The notes under the pieces are model-generated. The model was not told the origin of the DNA and did no database searches. It saw only the letters and a list, made by a program, of their open reading frames with translations. Made by a program: the position numbers and the translations under genes. Below are positions 1-7,881 of a DNA stretch of 23,706 bases, piece by piece. Origin of the DNA: an uncultured bacterium (GTDB lineage: Bacteria > Cyanobacteriota > Vampirovibrionia > Gastranaerophilales > Gastranaerophilaceae); contig URFH01000035.1 of NCBI GenBank assembly GCA_900547155.1, forward strand, positions 1-23,706, read 5' to 3'. Position 1 is the first letter of the stretch; the number at the start of each line of letters is the position of its first letter.

Positions 1-2060
1 GGTGCGAAGGGGATGGTTGTTTTGTTTTGGGGGGAGTCGTTGAGGAGGTTGAGGGATTGGACGGTAAATTTGCCGGACATGTTGCCGTATTGGTTAGCGG
101 TGATTTGGCCCATAGTAGCATTTTGGAGGTTTACGTCCACAGAGGCGATATTTATTTGAGCGGTATTAGAGAATTTTTGGAAGTTGATGGATTGGTTGGG
201 GAGGGAGTTAATGGTGAGGGAGCCGGAGTTTACGGCGAGGGTGGGGGATTGGGCGAGGTTTTGGGCGGTATTTACGTAGACGTTGGTGTTATCTATTGAG
301 ATATTGGCGTTGATTATGGCGTTGTTGAGGTAGATTTGGCCGGTTTTATCGCCGGTTATGTTCAGGGTGAAGGCGGTTTCGGGGGATTCAGAAATAAACA
401 AATCTTCATTTTCTATCAAGTCGTCTAAATACAGGCACTTAGCATCTATAGCGCCGCCACGAATTGTGTCATTGAAGACTATTACGCCGTTATTTTCGGC
501 TTTGAGGGTGAGGGTGACGGGGTTTTTGTCAGAAATCTCATAAAAATCCTCTGTAATAAAACCGGATGACGGCAATCCATATTTCTGTGCGAACTCTTCA
601 GTCGCATAACGTCCATAAACACCGATAGCGTTTTGTTCGGTCACGCCATTTGTAATGGTTTTATTGCCTGAGAATATTGATTGCCCGTTATCAGCAGTTA
701 TTGCGAGATTATACGTGCTAAAGACTGCACCGCCCAATGCTAATTTTTCAGATTCAGCAATGTTGTTTATGAATGATGAGTTTTTTATTTCTGTGAAATC
801 ATTGTCAACTATGTCAAAAAAATTGCTTATCGCGCCGCCCGTTGTAAATCCGATACCGGAAGCACGATTGTTTATGAAATCACCTGTTATGGTGCCAATA
901 TATGCCACAGTGTTAATAGCACCACCTTGGGCAAAATAGCCTTTTGCATAGTTGCCAATAAAATCTCCGGTAACATTTCCAATCAACCCGTCATTACATA
1001 TGGCACCGCCGTATGCAGCATGCGCTTCGATATCCATTATTGTTCCATTGATATCTATTGCCGGTTCATCTGTCGATGCGATAACACCATTCGCGATAAA
1101 GTCACCGGTAATATCACCCATCTCATCAGTATTATAAATTGCACCGCCAAACCCAAAATCAATAGCACGGGCGCTATTCGCAATAAAATTGCCTGAAATA
1201 TCACCTATATAGTTCTCGTTAGCAATTGCACCGCCAAAGGCTGCCGTAGACTCTACATAATTGCCAATAAAATTACTTGAAATTTCGTCAATGATTCCTC
1301 TGTAATTATTATAAATAGCACCGCCATAAAGGTTATAAACATAACTGTTGCTGCTGCAGTTACCAATAAAATTGCCTGCGACTTTTGAAATTGTTCCGGA
1401 TTCTATCAAGATAGCGCCACCATTATCTTTAGTATTATTACCTATAAAGTCCGTATCAATGATATTCACAACGCTATCCCAAATATAAATTCCTCCTTCG
1501 TCCAATCCGACAAAACTGCCGCCGGTGACATCTGTGACGGAGTTGATTGAATCAATTTCTGTATATGAGTACAGCGAATTTGTGTCATATTTTGCGGTAA
1601 TTTGAGCTTCGGTGGGGTCTGTAGTTTCAACAAGCTTCAATCCATCGGTTTTGTCCCATTTATAGTATTTTGCACCGTCACCCTCGCCGTATTCGGTTTG
1701 TTTAAGGCCCAATTGAAAATATTTAGGCGTGGTTGTGCCATCTTCCGTCAGAAGATATTTTGTTATGGAATTATTTGCGGCTTCGTTTATTTCAGTGAGG
1801 GTGTAGGATGAATTGGGGTAATATTTTGGCGGGTTTGTGCCGGGAATAGGCTCTCCGGCAAGAACATCGAGAGTCGGGGTTTTGAGTTTTTCAACATCAT
1901 AATCCACTCCCGTGCAAAACGCAGGAGTATTAAGGCTCAGAACCGCAGCGAGCGCACATGCCGAAAGTCTTGGTATTATTGACATACAGCCCCCCCCCCC
2001 CCGGGTCGCAATGCCTTTATTTACAAGGGTTTCAGGGGTTTTTACACAATTCTTTTCCAT
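1..2060 (-). CDS. Pmp-like secreted repeat protein (autotransporter/adhesin-like), 5' part only
   Basis: This frame is open from an ATG at 2060 to the window edge, giving about 686 codons with no stop; the 3' end is missing. Translation shows an N-terminal extension, a Gly run coded by a 13-G tract (1990-2002), then a signal-peptide-like stretch (residues ~26-49: MSIIPRLSACALAAVLSLN). Between about 450 and 1500 the protein carries nine GGA[IV] motifs (e.g. GGAIYNN, GGAIANE, GGAICND) and eight F-[IV]-x-N-type motifs (DFIGN, NFIAN, DFINN, SFINN). This alternation is the hallmark of chlamydial polymorphic membrane proteins and related beta-helix passengers. Past the repeats the protein becomes rich in Asn, Thr, Ile, Gln and Leu (beta-solenoid-like). 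A GAGG at 2070-2073 sits 9 nt before the ATG and supports this start; a second in-frame ATG is at 1985. A C-terminal beta-barrel would lie outside the window, so surface display by autotransport is inferred. The family resemblance is motif-level only. Confidence 0.8.
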   Translation of the reverse strand, partial: MEKNCVKTPETLVNKGIATRGGGGCMSIIPRLSACALAAVLSLNTPAFCTGVDYDVEKLKTPTLDVLAGEPIPGTNPPKYYPNSSYTLTEINEAANNSITKYLLTEDGTTTPKYFQLGLKQTEYGEGDGAKYYKWDKTDGLKLVETTDPTEAQITAKYDTNSLYSYTEIDSINSVTDVTGGSFVGLDEGGIYIWDSVVNIIDTDFIGNNTKDNGGAILIESGTISKVAGNFIGNCSSNSYVYNLYGGAIYNNYRGIIDEISSNFIGNYVESTAAFGGAIANENYIGDISGNFIANSARAIDFGFGGAIYNTDEMGDITGDFIANGVIASTDEPAIDINGTIMDIEAHAAYGGAICNDGLIGNVTGDFIGNYAKGYFAQGGAINTVAYIGTITGDFINNRASGIGFTTGGAISNFFDIVDNDFTEIKNSSFINNIAESEKLALGGAVFSTYNLAITADNGQSIFSGNKTITNGVTEQNAIGVYGRYATEEFAQKYGLPSSGFITEDFYEISDKNPVTLTLKAENNGVIVFNDTIRGGAIDAKCLYLDDLIENEDLFISESPETAFTLNITGDKTGQIYLNNAIINANISIDNTNVYVNTAQNLAQSPTLAVNSGSLTINSLPNQSINFQKFSNTAQINIASVDVNLQNATMGQITANQYGNMSGKFTVQSLNLLNDSPQNKTTIPFA
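1990..2002 (-). repeat. Poly-G (13 nt) homopolymer in coding region
   Basis: On the coding (minus) strand thirteen G lie between codon 20 (CGG) and codon 24 of the Pmp-like gene, 4 nt before an internal ATG at 1985. With 13 G the upstream ATG at 2060 is in frame with the signal peptide. With 12 G the frame would end at TAA after A-V-C-Q. With 14 G it would end about 19 codons after the tract. Slipped-strand mispairing would therefore switch the long product on and off. A run of G just before an ATG could also act as a ribosome binding site for the internal start. Confidence 0.85.
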
Positions 2061-2202
2061 AATTCGATACCTCACGGAATTGAGTAAACAAAGCCAGGGC
2101 ATAATTTTTGAAACAATTCTTGTTGTTGCCCTTCTAATTACTTAATGCCCATTTTTTGTCATTTTAAAACGTGCCGGATGGGGTAAATTTACATTTTGTT
2201 AC

Positions 2203-2235
2203 AAAAAAGGCACAGCTTACTTGCGCCGTGCCTTT
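2203..2235 (-). terminator. Rho-independent terminator after flgL
   Basis: On the minus strand an 11-bp stem (2225-2235 with 2206-2216, one G-T wobble) with an 8-nt loop is followed by a T run. It starts 22 nt past the flgL stop and separates the flagellar operon from the Pmp-like gene, so that gene probably has its own promoter within 2061-2200. I could not pick that promoter out with confidence. Confidence 0.85.
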
Positions 2236-2257
2236 AAAATCGTATTCCTGCTTGAAT

Positions 2258-3232
2258 TTAGAGATAATTCAGCAGAGAATTTTGCTGGGTTGCCATGTAA
2301 ACCTGCATTGAAGACTGGTAAGCATAATTCTGCTGCACAAGATTCGACAGCGCCTCTACCATGTCGATATCAACAAGAGAAGATTTGTGAGAGGTCGTGG
2401 AAAGCTCCAAATCCTCAAGCGAAGATTTTGTCAGGGTAAGCCTTGAAGAACGTGACCCGAAATCACTGCGTACTGCCGCAACATGTTCCATGCCGGATTC
2501 TACGCCGCCCATCGCCGTTTCGAGCTGCGCAAAATAGTCATCTACCGTGCCAGCCGCAACATTTGCCTCATAAGTGCCCGCAATCTGGCTTAACTGGACA
2601 AGCGAAGCAAACAGCCCCTCGCCGGTACCGGCATCCGCGTCATAATAGCCGAAAACTGCGTCACCGGTGATATTTGTCGCGACTTTTACGCCGCTGGAAA
2701 TTTCATATTGGCGCTCAGAACCCTCTGTGCCGTTTTCAGAGCCGTTATAAATTATACCGGTAATCTGCCCGTTGTTATCACGCTGGATTTCATAAGCCTG
2801 TTTTTGAACCTTTGCGCCGGAGAAGACATATTGACCGTTATAATTGGCATTTGCCTCATCAACAACGCTTTCTATGAGCTGGTCAATTTCTGTTTTGGTT
2901 GCACTAACAGTCGCAGCGCTCCCCGTACCGTTCAAAAGCTGGAGCCCGAGGTCGTTTATGCGGTTTAGTTTTGTGTTTACAGCGTTAAAAGTGTTGTCCA
3001 GATTATCAAACTGCTCCTGAGCTTTTGTGATGTTTGAATAATACGAACCTATTTGCGAAAGCTGCTGGTTGAGGTTCATAATTGTAGCGATTTCTGTCGG
3101 ATTGTCCGAAAGTGTGTTGACCTTTTTCTGCGTATAGGCCTGATTTTGGATTTCAAAAAGCTTATTTTGTGCGCTCATGAGCTGGCTGAGCGCATTTTGC
3201 TGCATTCCTATGTTAGACGTCCTTGTTATCAT
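2258..3232 (-). CDS. flgL: FlgL, flagellar hook-filament junction protein (HAP3)
   Basis: At 324 residues this has the usual FlgL size. The N-terminal helix has the flagellin-like pattern (MITRTSNIGMQQNALSQL, then NTLSDNPTEIATIMNLNQQL), and the C-terminus has the matching coiled-coil helix ending in VEALSNLVQQNYAYQSSMQV. The two terminal helices pack together in the FlgL ring. FlgL sits between FlgK and the filament and is exported by the flagellar type III system, consistent with the lack of a signal peptide. It starts 2 nt after the flgK stop, so the two are co-translated. It is the last gene of the operon, before the hairpin at 2203-2235. Sequence features and position agree, so I am confident. 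Confidence 0.95.
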   Translation of the reverse strand: MITRTSNIGMQQNALSQLMSAQNKLFEIQNQAYTQKKVNTLSDNPTEIATIMNLNQQLSQIGSYYSNITKAQEQFDNLDNTFNAVNTKLNRINDLGLQLLNGTGSAATVSATKTEIDQLIESVVDEANANYNGQYVFSGAKVQKQAYEIQRDNNGQITGIIYNGSENGTEGSERQYEISSGVKVATNITGDAVFGYYDADAGTGEGLFASLVQLSQIAGTYEANVAAGTVDDYFAQLETAMGGVESGMEHVAAVRSDFGSRSSRLTLTKSSLEDLELSTTSHKSSLVDIDMVEALSNLVQQNYAYQSSMQVYMATQQNSLLNYL

Positions 3233-3234
3233 AA

Positions 3235-4809
3235 TTATGCTCCTAAACTCGTAAGAATCTGCATCATCTGGTTGGTTACATTGAAAACCCGCGCCGCTGC
3301 TTCATAAGCACGCTGGTATTTTATCAGGTCTGTAACCTCCTCGTTCAAATTCACCCCGTACAGAGAAACACGCTGGTTATCTATCTGAGAAAGCACATCC
3401 TGCTGGGTTGCAGCCTTGTTGTCAATGTTGGAAAGTGTGTTTCCGACCGAGGAAACCGTGTTTGTCAAAAACTCGGTCAGGCTGGCAGGCGCCCCACCGG
3501 GGGTTGCTGCGAGCGAATCGAGCTTTTCGGTTTTCAGGTCAAGCACCAAATCCATATTCAGCCCGTTTCCGATGTTTTCAGGGTCATAAGCGCCGTCAGG
3601 AAGCTCTTTTGTAACACGTGCAGCCGCAATCAGGTTTGTATCATTCATAATATCCTGATTAAAGCTAATATTTCCCGCAGTAAAGTCCGCGCTGCCGTCT
3701 TTTGTCACAAACAGAGGAGTTGTTGAATCCTCAAGCTGCCCGTCTGCATTGATATACATCGGTGTGCTTGTTCCATTCACACCTGTTTGAATCTCATTGA
3801 GTTTTTCGGCAAAAGCAGCCGCAAGCTGGTCAAGCTGCGCGAGAACCGTTGAATAATTTACGCCGTCAACCGTTGTAGAACCCGCAGAAGAAAGAATTGC
3901 GCCGAGCGTGCCGCTTTTTGAGGCTTCAGCCGTCATATCATCACGTCTGAATTTCGGCGGGTCTTCCATGCTTGTAATCTGGATTATTGCCGGCTTATCT
4001 TCCGTTGTGCCCTGAATTGCGTTGAACTGGAGCTTCTGCTGGTTGCCGTCAACAAGCGTCAAGCCCTCAAATGACACGTTAATCGTGTTATTTGAGTTTG
4101 TCGTTGTTGTAATCGGGATTATTGCGGAAATTTCATCAAGCAGCGTGTCGCGTTTATCCAGAATTTCGTTCGCAGAACCGTTTACGCCGGTATTTCTGAT
4201 AACCTGCTGGTTCAAATCAGCCAGTTGAGCCAGTTTTGAGTTCAAATCGTCAACTGTGGTTTTAACTTTTGAACCGGCAAAACTTGCTGCGTCGCCGACT
4301 TCGCCCACATTCTCCTTGATTGCGGTTTGCAGGCTGGAGGACATCTGGTTGAACTTATCTGCAACGCTCTGGAGCGCAGATGCGTAGGCGATTCTGTAAC
4401 CTTTGTTGGACGGGTCGCCCGCAAGTGCCTCTGCTGCTTCAAAAAACTGGTTTAAAGCGCTCTGCAGGCCTTTTTCGCCGAGTTCGTTCATTGTACTTTC
4501 GATAATAGAGGTCATTGAGCCAATCTGGGTGTAAAAGCCGGTATCAGCTGACTGTGAGCGGTAGGAATTGTCAAGAAACTGGTCACGATTGCGAATAATC
4601 CCTGCGATTTCAGCGCCATCGCCTATGTTAAAGCTTCTTGAGGACGCATAATTGTAGGTTTCGTAGCCGGCACGCGACTGAAAAGCCACGCTCTGACGGC
4701 AATAACCGGGAGTATTCATGTTTGCAACGTTGTTGCTTATTACATTGAGGGCAAATTCGTTGTTCTGGATTGCCATTTTGGCAATATTCAAGCTTGCGTT
4801 TAGTGTCAT
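3235..4809 (-). CDS. flgK: FlgK, flagellar hook-associated protein 1 (HAP1)
   Basis: This 524-residue protein carries the FlgK/rod-hook N-terminal motif (NIAKMAIQNNEFALNVISNN followed by VANMNTPGYCRQ) and the family C-terminus (NEEVTDLIKYQRAYEAAARV, then FNVTNQMMQILTSL). These two ends form the D0/D1 helical bundle that stacks on the hook; the middle is the variable surface-exposed region. FlgK is the first junction ring between hook and filament and is carried to the export gate by FlgN, whose gene lies just upstream (46-nt gap). No signal peptide is seen, as expected for type III export. The flgN-flgK-flgL order is a classic arrangement. Confidence 0.96.
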   Translation of the reverse strand: MTLNASLNIAKMAIQNNEFALNVISNNVANMNTPGYCRQSVAFQSRAGYETYNYASSRSFNIGDGAEIAGIIRNRDQFLDNSYRSQSADTGFYTQIGSMTSIIESTMNELGEKGLQSALNQFFEAAEALAGDPSNKGYRIAYASALQSVADKFNQMSSSLQTAIKENVGEVGDAASFAGSKVKTTVDDLNSKLAQLADLNQQVIRNTGVNGSANEILDKRDTLLDEISAIIPITTTTNSNNTINVSFEGLTLVDGNQQKLQFNAIQGTTEDKPAIIQITSMEDPPKFRRDDMTAEASKSGTLGAILSSAGSTTVDGVNYSTVLAQLDQLAAAFAEKLNEIQTGVNGTSTPMYINADGQLEDSTTPLFVTKDGSADFTAGNISFNQDIMNDTNLIAAARVTKELPDGAYDPENIGNGLNMDLVLDLKTEKLDSLAATPGGAPASLTEFLTNTVSSVGNTLSNIDNKAATQQDVLSQIDNQRVSLYGVNLNEEVTDLIKYQRAYEAAARVFNVTNQMMQILTSLGA

Positions 4810-4855
4810 ATTAATCCTTTCATACCCAAAGTCCTTTCGGGTCTTTCAAGTTTGT

Positions 4856-5347
4856 TTACACATCCTCCACAATCGAGGACATTTCCGGAAGTTCGGCCTG
4901 AACGCTTTTTCCGTGTTCGTTGTATTCCTGATTGTTGAGCGAAGCACCTTTTAAGATAGCTTCGAGCGTTTTATTTGTAAACTGCAGTCCGTGTTTTGTG
5001 AGCTCCAGATTTGCGCGTTCCAGTTCTGAGATTTTTTTTGAAAGCTCCCTGACGGTTTTCTGCTTTTGTTCGAATCTTGGTACTGATTCGGGGTCTTTCG
5101 TCCGTAAAAGACCTATTATTTCTGACAATGAGGGGGTCATTATACCGAGTTTTTCAGATACTTCTTTGCGTTTCGCCGATATATTGCTAATGTTTTGAAC
5201 AACATCGAGGATTTTCGCGTCGATTTTCAAAAGCTCGTCACTTTTGGCGTGCAAGAGAATTTCTTTTTTCTCAACGTATAATTTTTCGATTGTCTTATAC
5301 TGCTCAATTTCAGAATCTATGAGATTTTCCAGTTCGAGTATTTCCAT
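4856..5347 (-). CDS. flgN: FlgN-type flagellar export chaperone
   Basis: A 163-residue, almost entirely helical and charged protein, with heptad-like stretches (e.g. IEQYKTIEKLYVEKKEILLH and VRELSKKISELERANLELTK) typical of FlgN/FliT-class chaperones. FlgN binds the C-terminal ends of FlgK and FlgL in the cytosol and hands them to the export apparatus. The family is poorly conserved in sequence, so position directly before flgK is the main support, along with size (E. coli FlgN is about 140 residues) and coiled-coil character. An AGGAAG lies 6 nt before the ATG. Confidence 0.82.
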   Translation of the reverse strand: MEILELENLIDSEIEQYKTIEKLYVEKKEILLHAKSDELLKIDAKILDVVQNISNISAKRKEVSEKLGIMTPSLSEIIGLLRTKDPESVPRFEQKQKTVRELSKKISELERANLELTKHGLQFTNKTLEAILKGASLNNQEYNEHGKSVQAELPEMSSIVEDV

Positions 5348-5399
5348 AATTGCTTCCTGTCGTCATTAAATTTGCCATCCTTGCTAAAAATAGATGCAG

Positions 5400-5669
5400 T
5401 TATGCGAGATACTCGGCTATCACACTTCGTCCGTAACTGAGTCCGTATTTGATATCATCATCAGATATGTTCTCATCTATCATTTTAGCATACTTTTTAA
5501 TTTCTGCAAGGTCTTGCCCCCGCAAAAGCCCGTCATCATTGAGTTCTATCCCATCCGAAGTAACAGGTTCACGACTTTGGGTAATCGGATTCGACATTGT
5601 GCTTTTAAAAGCGTTTGCCGCCGTGAACATCTGTATTGCGTTAATATTTGAACCTATCGGGCTTACCAT
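5400..5669 (-). CDS. Small acidic protein, possible FlgM-like anti-sigma-28 factor
   Basis: This encodes 89 residues with a disordered-looking N-terminal half (rich in N, S, T, P) and a helical C-terminal half (DLAEIKKYAKMIDENISDDD, then IKYGLSYGRSVIAEYLA). FlgM has the same shape: a floppy N-terminus for export and C-terminal helices that bind sigma-28, and its gene often sits just before flgN as here. The usual FlgM core pattern is only faintly visible, so the assignment rests mostly on position, size and architecture. It has a good AGGAGA ribosome site. It could instead be a lineage-specific flagellar accessory protein. No FliA gene or clear sigma-28 promoter is visible in the window. Confidence 0.4.
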   Translation of the reverse strand: MVSPIGSNINAIQMFTAANAFKSTMSNPITQSREPVTSDGIELNDDGLLRGQDLAEIKKYAKMIDENISDDDIKYGLSYGRSVIAEYLA

Positions 5670-5695
5670 TGTTGTTTAATTCTCCTTTTTGTGTG

Positions 5696-6052
5696 CTATG
5701 CGCGGGTGTCAGCTGTTGATGTTTCTTCGGGGGGCAGGAATTTTTCCATCTGGGCATACATTTGTTTTGCAAAACCGAAGCTTGTGTTCGGATTTCTTGC
5801 AATATCACGCCCCATCTCCTGAAAAATCACGGATTTAAAGCTATCGAGGTATTTTGTATCCTCGCCGAAAATTCCGCCCTCGGATTCGACTGTTTTGTCC
5901 ATCAGCGTAAGCATTTTCGTAACAAAAACAGCCTCAAATTCCTGCGTAACCTTTTTCAACTGCGCTTTGTTGGACGCATTCAGCTTTACATTATCAAGTG
6001 ATTGCAGGTCGGCGGTCGCCGTATGTGTTGTTATCGGGTTATTTGCAATCAT
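5696..6052 (-). CDS. flgJ: FlgJ-type rod-binding protein (rod-capping domain only)
   Basis: At 118 residues this is just the N-terminal rod-binding domain of FlgJ: the core VTQEFEAVFVTKMLTLMDKT, then IFGEDTKYLDSFKSVIFQEM and a C-terminal FGFAKQMYAQMEKF helix. In enterobacteria FlgJ is about 310 residues and carries a peptidoglycan hydrolase at its C-terminus. Here that half is absent, as in many other phyla, and a separate transglycosylase gene heads the same operon. The protein caps the growing rod in the periplasm and is exported by the flagellar type III route; no signal peptide is present. It directly follows flgI. Confidence 0.88.
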   Translation of the reverse strand: MIANNPITTHTATADLQSLDNVKLNASNKAQLKKVTQEFEAVFVTKMLTLMDKTVESEGGIFGEDTKYLDSFKSVIFQEMGRDIARNPNTSFGFAKQMYAQMEKFLPPEETSTADTRA

Positions 6053-6088
6053 TATTTTCCTTTTTTCTCCTCTATCCCCTTAAAAGCC

Positions 6089-7198
6089 TTAAATTATCAA
6101 TATTTCTGCCTGCAAACTTCCTGCTTCTTTAAGCGCCTGCATAATCGAAATCAAATCGACCGGAGTAACGCCGATTGCGTTCAGCGCCCTGACCAAATCG
6201 TTCAAAGTGCTGTTTGCGGGCATTGAAATCAGGCTACCCGAGGATTTGTTTACGCTGACCGTGCTGTTTGAAACAGCAGCAGTCTGACCGTTGGAAAGCA
6301 TGTTCGGCTGTGAAATCATGTTGTTCGTCTGGACGGTTACGGTGATACTTCCATGCGCAACCGCCGCAGGCAAGAGTTTTACCTCGCTGCCGATTACAAC
6401 AGTTCCGGTTCTTTCGTTTACAACCACTTTTGCGCGGTCTTTTGTTGCGTCAATCGTCATATTTTCGAGTATTGAAAGGAAAGTAACCCTGTCTTCAAGG
6501 AATTTTGCAGGAATCATGACCCTGATGTTAGAACCGTCAATCGCTCTTGCGGAAGAAACCTCCTGAGAGAGTTTTGAAGCGATTCTGGAGGCCATTGTGT
6601 AGTCGGTTTTATCCAGAGTCAGCGTAAGGCTGTCAGATTCGCCGATTTGGGTGCAAATATCACGCTCAACAATCCCGCCTCCGGGTACTCTGCCCGTGGT
6701 TGTGATGGAGGTTCTTGTGCTGGAGCCGTTGGATTCTTTAGAAACGCCGCCCACTGACAAAGGCCCTTGCCCCACTGCAACGATTTCACCGTTCGGCGCT
6801 CTCAGCTGGGTTTGCACGAGCACGCCGCCCTCAAGGCTCTTTGCGTCAGCCATTGTGCTGACCGTAAGGTCGATTCTGTCGCCGTTTTTAGCAAACGGAG
6901 GAACGGTTGCCGTTACGATAACCGCGGCAGCAGAGCCTTTTTGGATGTAGTTGGACTGCTGGATTACTGTACCGAGGTTTTGCAGAAGCATCTGGTTCGT
7001 AATCTGCGTAGAACGCGAGTTGTCGCCCGTTCCGGGAAGACCTACAACTATACCGTAGCCAACAAGCTGGTTTTCCCGAACGCCTTTAACATGCGCAACA
7101 TCTTTAATTCTCACCGGAACCGCCATTGCCGCAAAATCCGCGCCGAGCATTGCCGTAAGTATGAATGATATTGCTATTAAGTTAAATAATTTTCTCAT
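6089..7198 (-). CDS. flgI: FlgI, flagellar P-ring protein
   Basis: A 369-residue protein with a Sec signal peptide (hydrophobic stretch to about residue 26, cleavage probably after AMA) and the canonical start of the mature protein (VRIKDVAHVKGVRENQLVGY, then GIVVGLPGTGDN). Family signatures continue throughout (VTATVPPFAKNGDRIDLTVS; RVPGGGIVERDI) to the conserved end (DLVRALNAIGVTPVDLISIM, then QALKEAGSLQAEILII). FlgI assembles in the periplasm around the distal rod within the peptidoglycan layer. Length matches the usual ~365. The order flgG-flgA-flgH-flgI follows that of many diderms. Confidence 0.98.
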   Translation of the reverse strand: MRKLFNLIAISFILTAMLGADFAAMAVPVRIKDVAHVKGVRENQLVGYGIVVGLPGTGDNSRSTQITNQMLLQNLGTVIQQSNYIQKGSAAAVIVTATVPPFAKNGDRIDLTVSTMADAKSLEGGVLVQTQLRAPNGEIVAVGQGPLSVGGVSKESNGSSTRTSITTTGRVPGGGIVERDICTQIGESDSLTLTLDKTDYTMASRIASKLSQEVSSARAIDGSNIRVMIPAKFLEDRVTFLSILENMTIDATKDRAKVVVNERTGTVVIGSEVKLLPAAVAHGSITVTVQTNNMISQPNMLSNGQTAAVSNSTVSVNKSSGSLISMPANSTLNDLVRALNAIGVTPVDLISIMQALKEAGSLQAEILII

Positions 7199-7239
7199 TT
7201 TTGTTTCCTTATTAAGGTTTTTGTTGTTTTTGCCGCTAA

Positions 7240-7866
7240 TTAGAAGAGATATCTGATTACACGGTTGAAAATGCCTTCGTTGCTGCCTCTGGAGATTGAG
7301 CCTTTGCCTGCGAGCGCAAACTGGAGGTTCGCAACGTTTCTTGAGCTTACCTGTCCTGTGTCGTTAATCCATCTCGGGTCAACAACGCCTGAAACCAGCA
7401 AATCAACGCGTTCATTGCCGTTCAGGAGCGTTTTTTTGCCCTGAACCATGAGATTTCCGTTCGGAAGAAGCTGAACAACCTGAACAGTAACGTAATCCGA
7501 CACATTCAGGCTTCTTTCGTTGCTTGTCTGGCTATCTACCTGGTTTGAGCCGCCGAAATTGTTAAACTGGTTATTCAAAGGCACGCCGGGAAGCAGTTTG
7601 TTGATAAAAGTTGTGAAATTATCAACGGTATTTGAGCTTCTTTCCGCTGCATAGTTCAAAGAATCCGAAAAAGTAACTCTTTCGCTCAGGATTATAGTAA
7701 CCAAATCGCCGACAGAACGGGCCCTTACGCTGCCGTAGAGGGATTTTGGCTCAGCTGCATAAAAAGACTGCGAAGCGCCGAGCACAAAAAGCGATTCTGC
7801 CTGCGCGGCCTGCATTACCGACATCATTGCTATTAATATTAAAAATCCTTTTCCCAAGTTCTTCAT
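7240..7866 (-). CDS. flgH: FlgH, flagellar L-ring protein
   Basis: At 208 residues it matches FlgH in length and motifs: SLYGSVRARSVGDLVTIILS near residue 40, the NVSDYVTVQVVQLLPNGNLM and VQGKKTLLNGN core, the VSGVVDPRWI strand and ANLQFALAGKGSISRG near the end. FlgH forms the outer-membrane bushing and pairs with FlgI. Oddly, the signal peptide ends MMSVMQAAQA-ESLF with no cysteine at the expected lipoprotein cleavage site, whereas E. coli FlgH is a lipoprotein. It may be cut by signal peptidase I and held in the outer membrane without a lipid anchor. A ribosome site (GAGGGT) precedes the ATG. Confidence 0.96.
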   Translation of the reverse strand: MKNLGKGFLILIAMMSVMQAAQAESLFVLGASQSFYAAEPKSLYGSVRARSVGDLVTIILSERVTFSDSLNYAAERSSNTVDNFTTFINKLLPGVPLNNQFNNFGGSNQVDSQTSNERSLNVSDYVTVQVVQLLPNGNLMVQGKKTLLNGNERVDLLVSGVVDPRWINDTGQVSSRNVANLQFALAGKGSISRGSNEGIFNRVIRYLF

Positions 7867-7881
7867 TTTATTACCCTCTGA

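Noticed and set aside
655..1196. Two overlapping plus-strand open frames with repeated APP motifs
   Set aside because: Their apparent repeats are the mirror of the GGAI repeats of the minus-strand Pmp-like gene.
730..1500. Regular repetition that could suggest a CRISPR array or tandem DNA repeats
   Set aside because: The units vary in length and DNA sequence; they are conserved only at protein level (GGAI, FxxN).
4810..4855. ACCC...GGGT hairpin between flgN and flgK as a terminator
   Set aside because: Only four base pairs, no T run, and it lies inside a well-knit operon.
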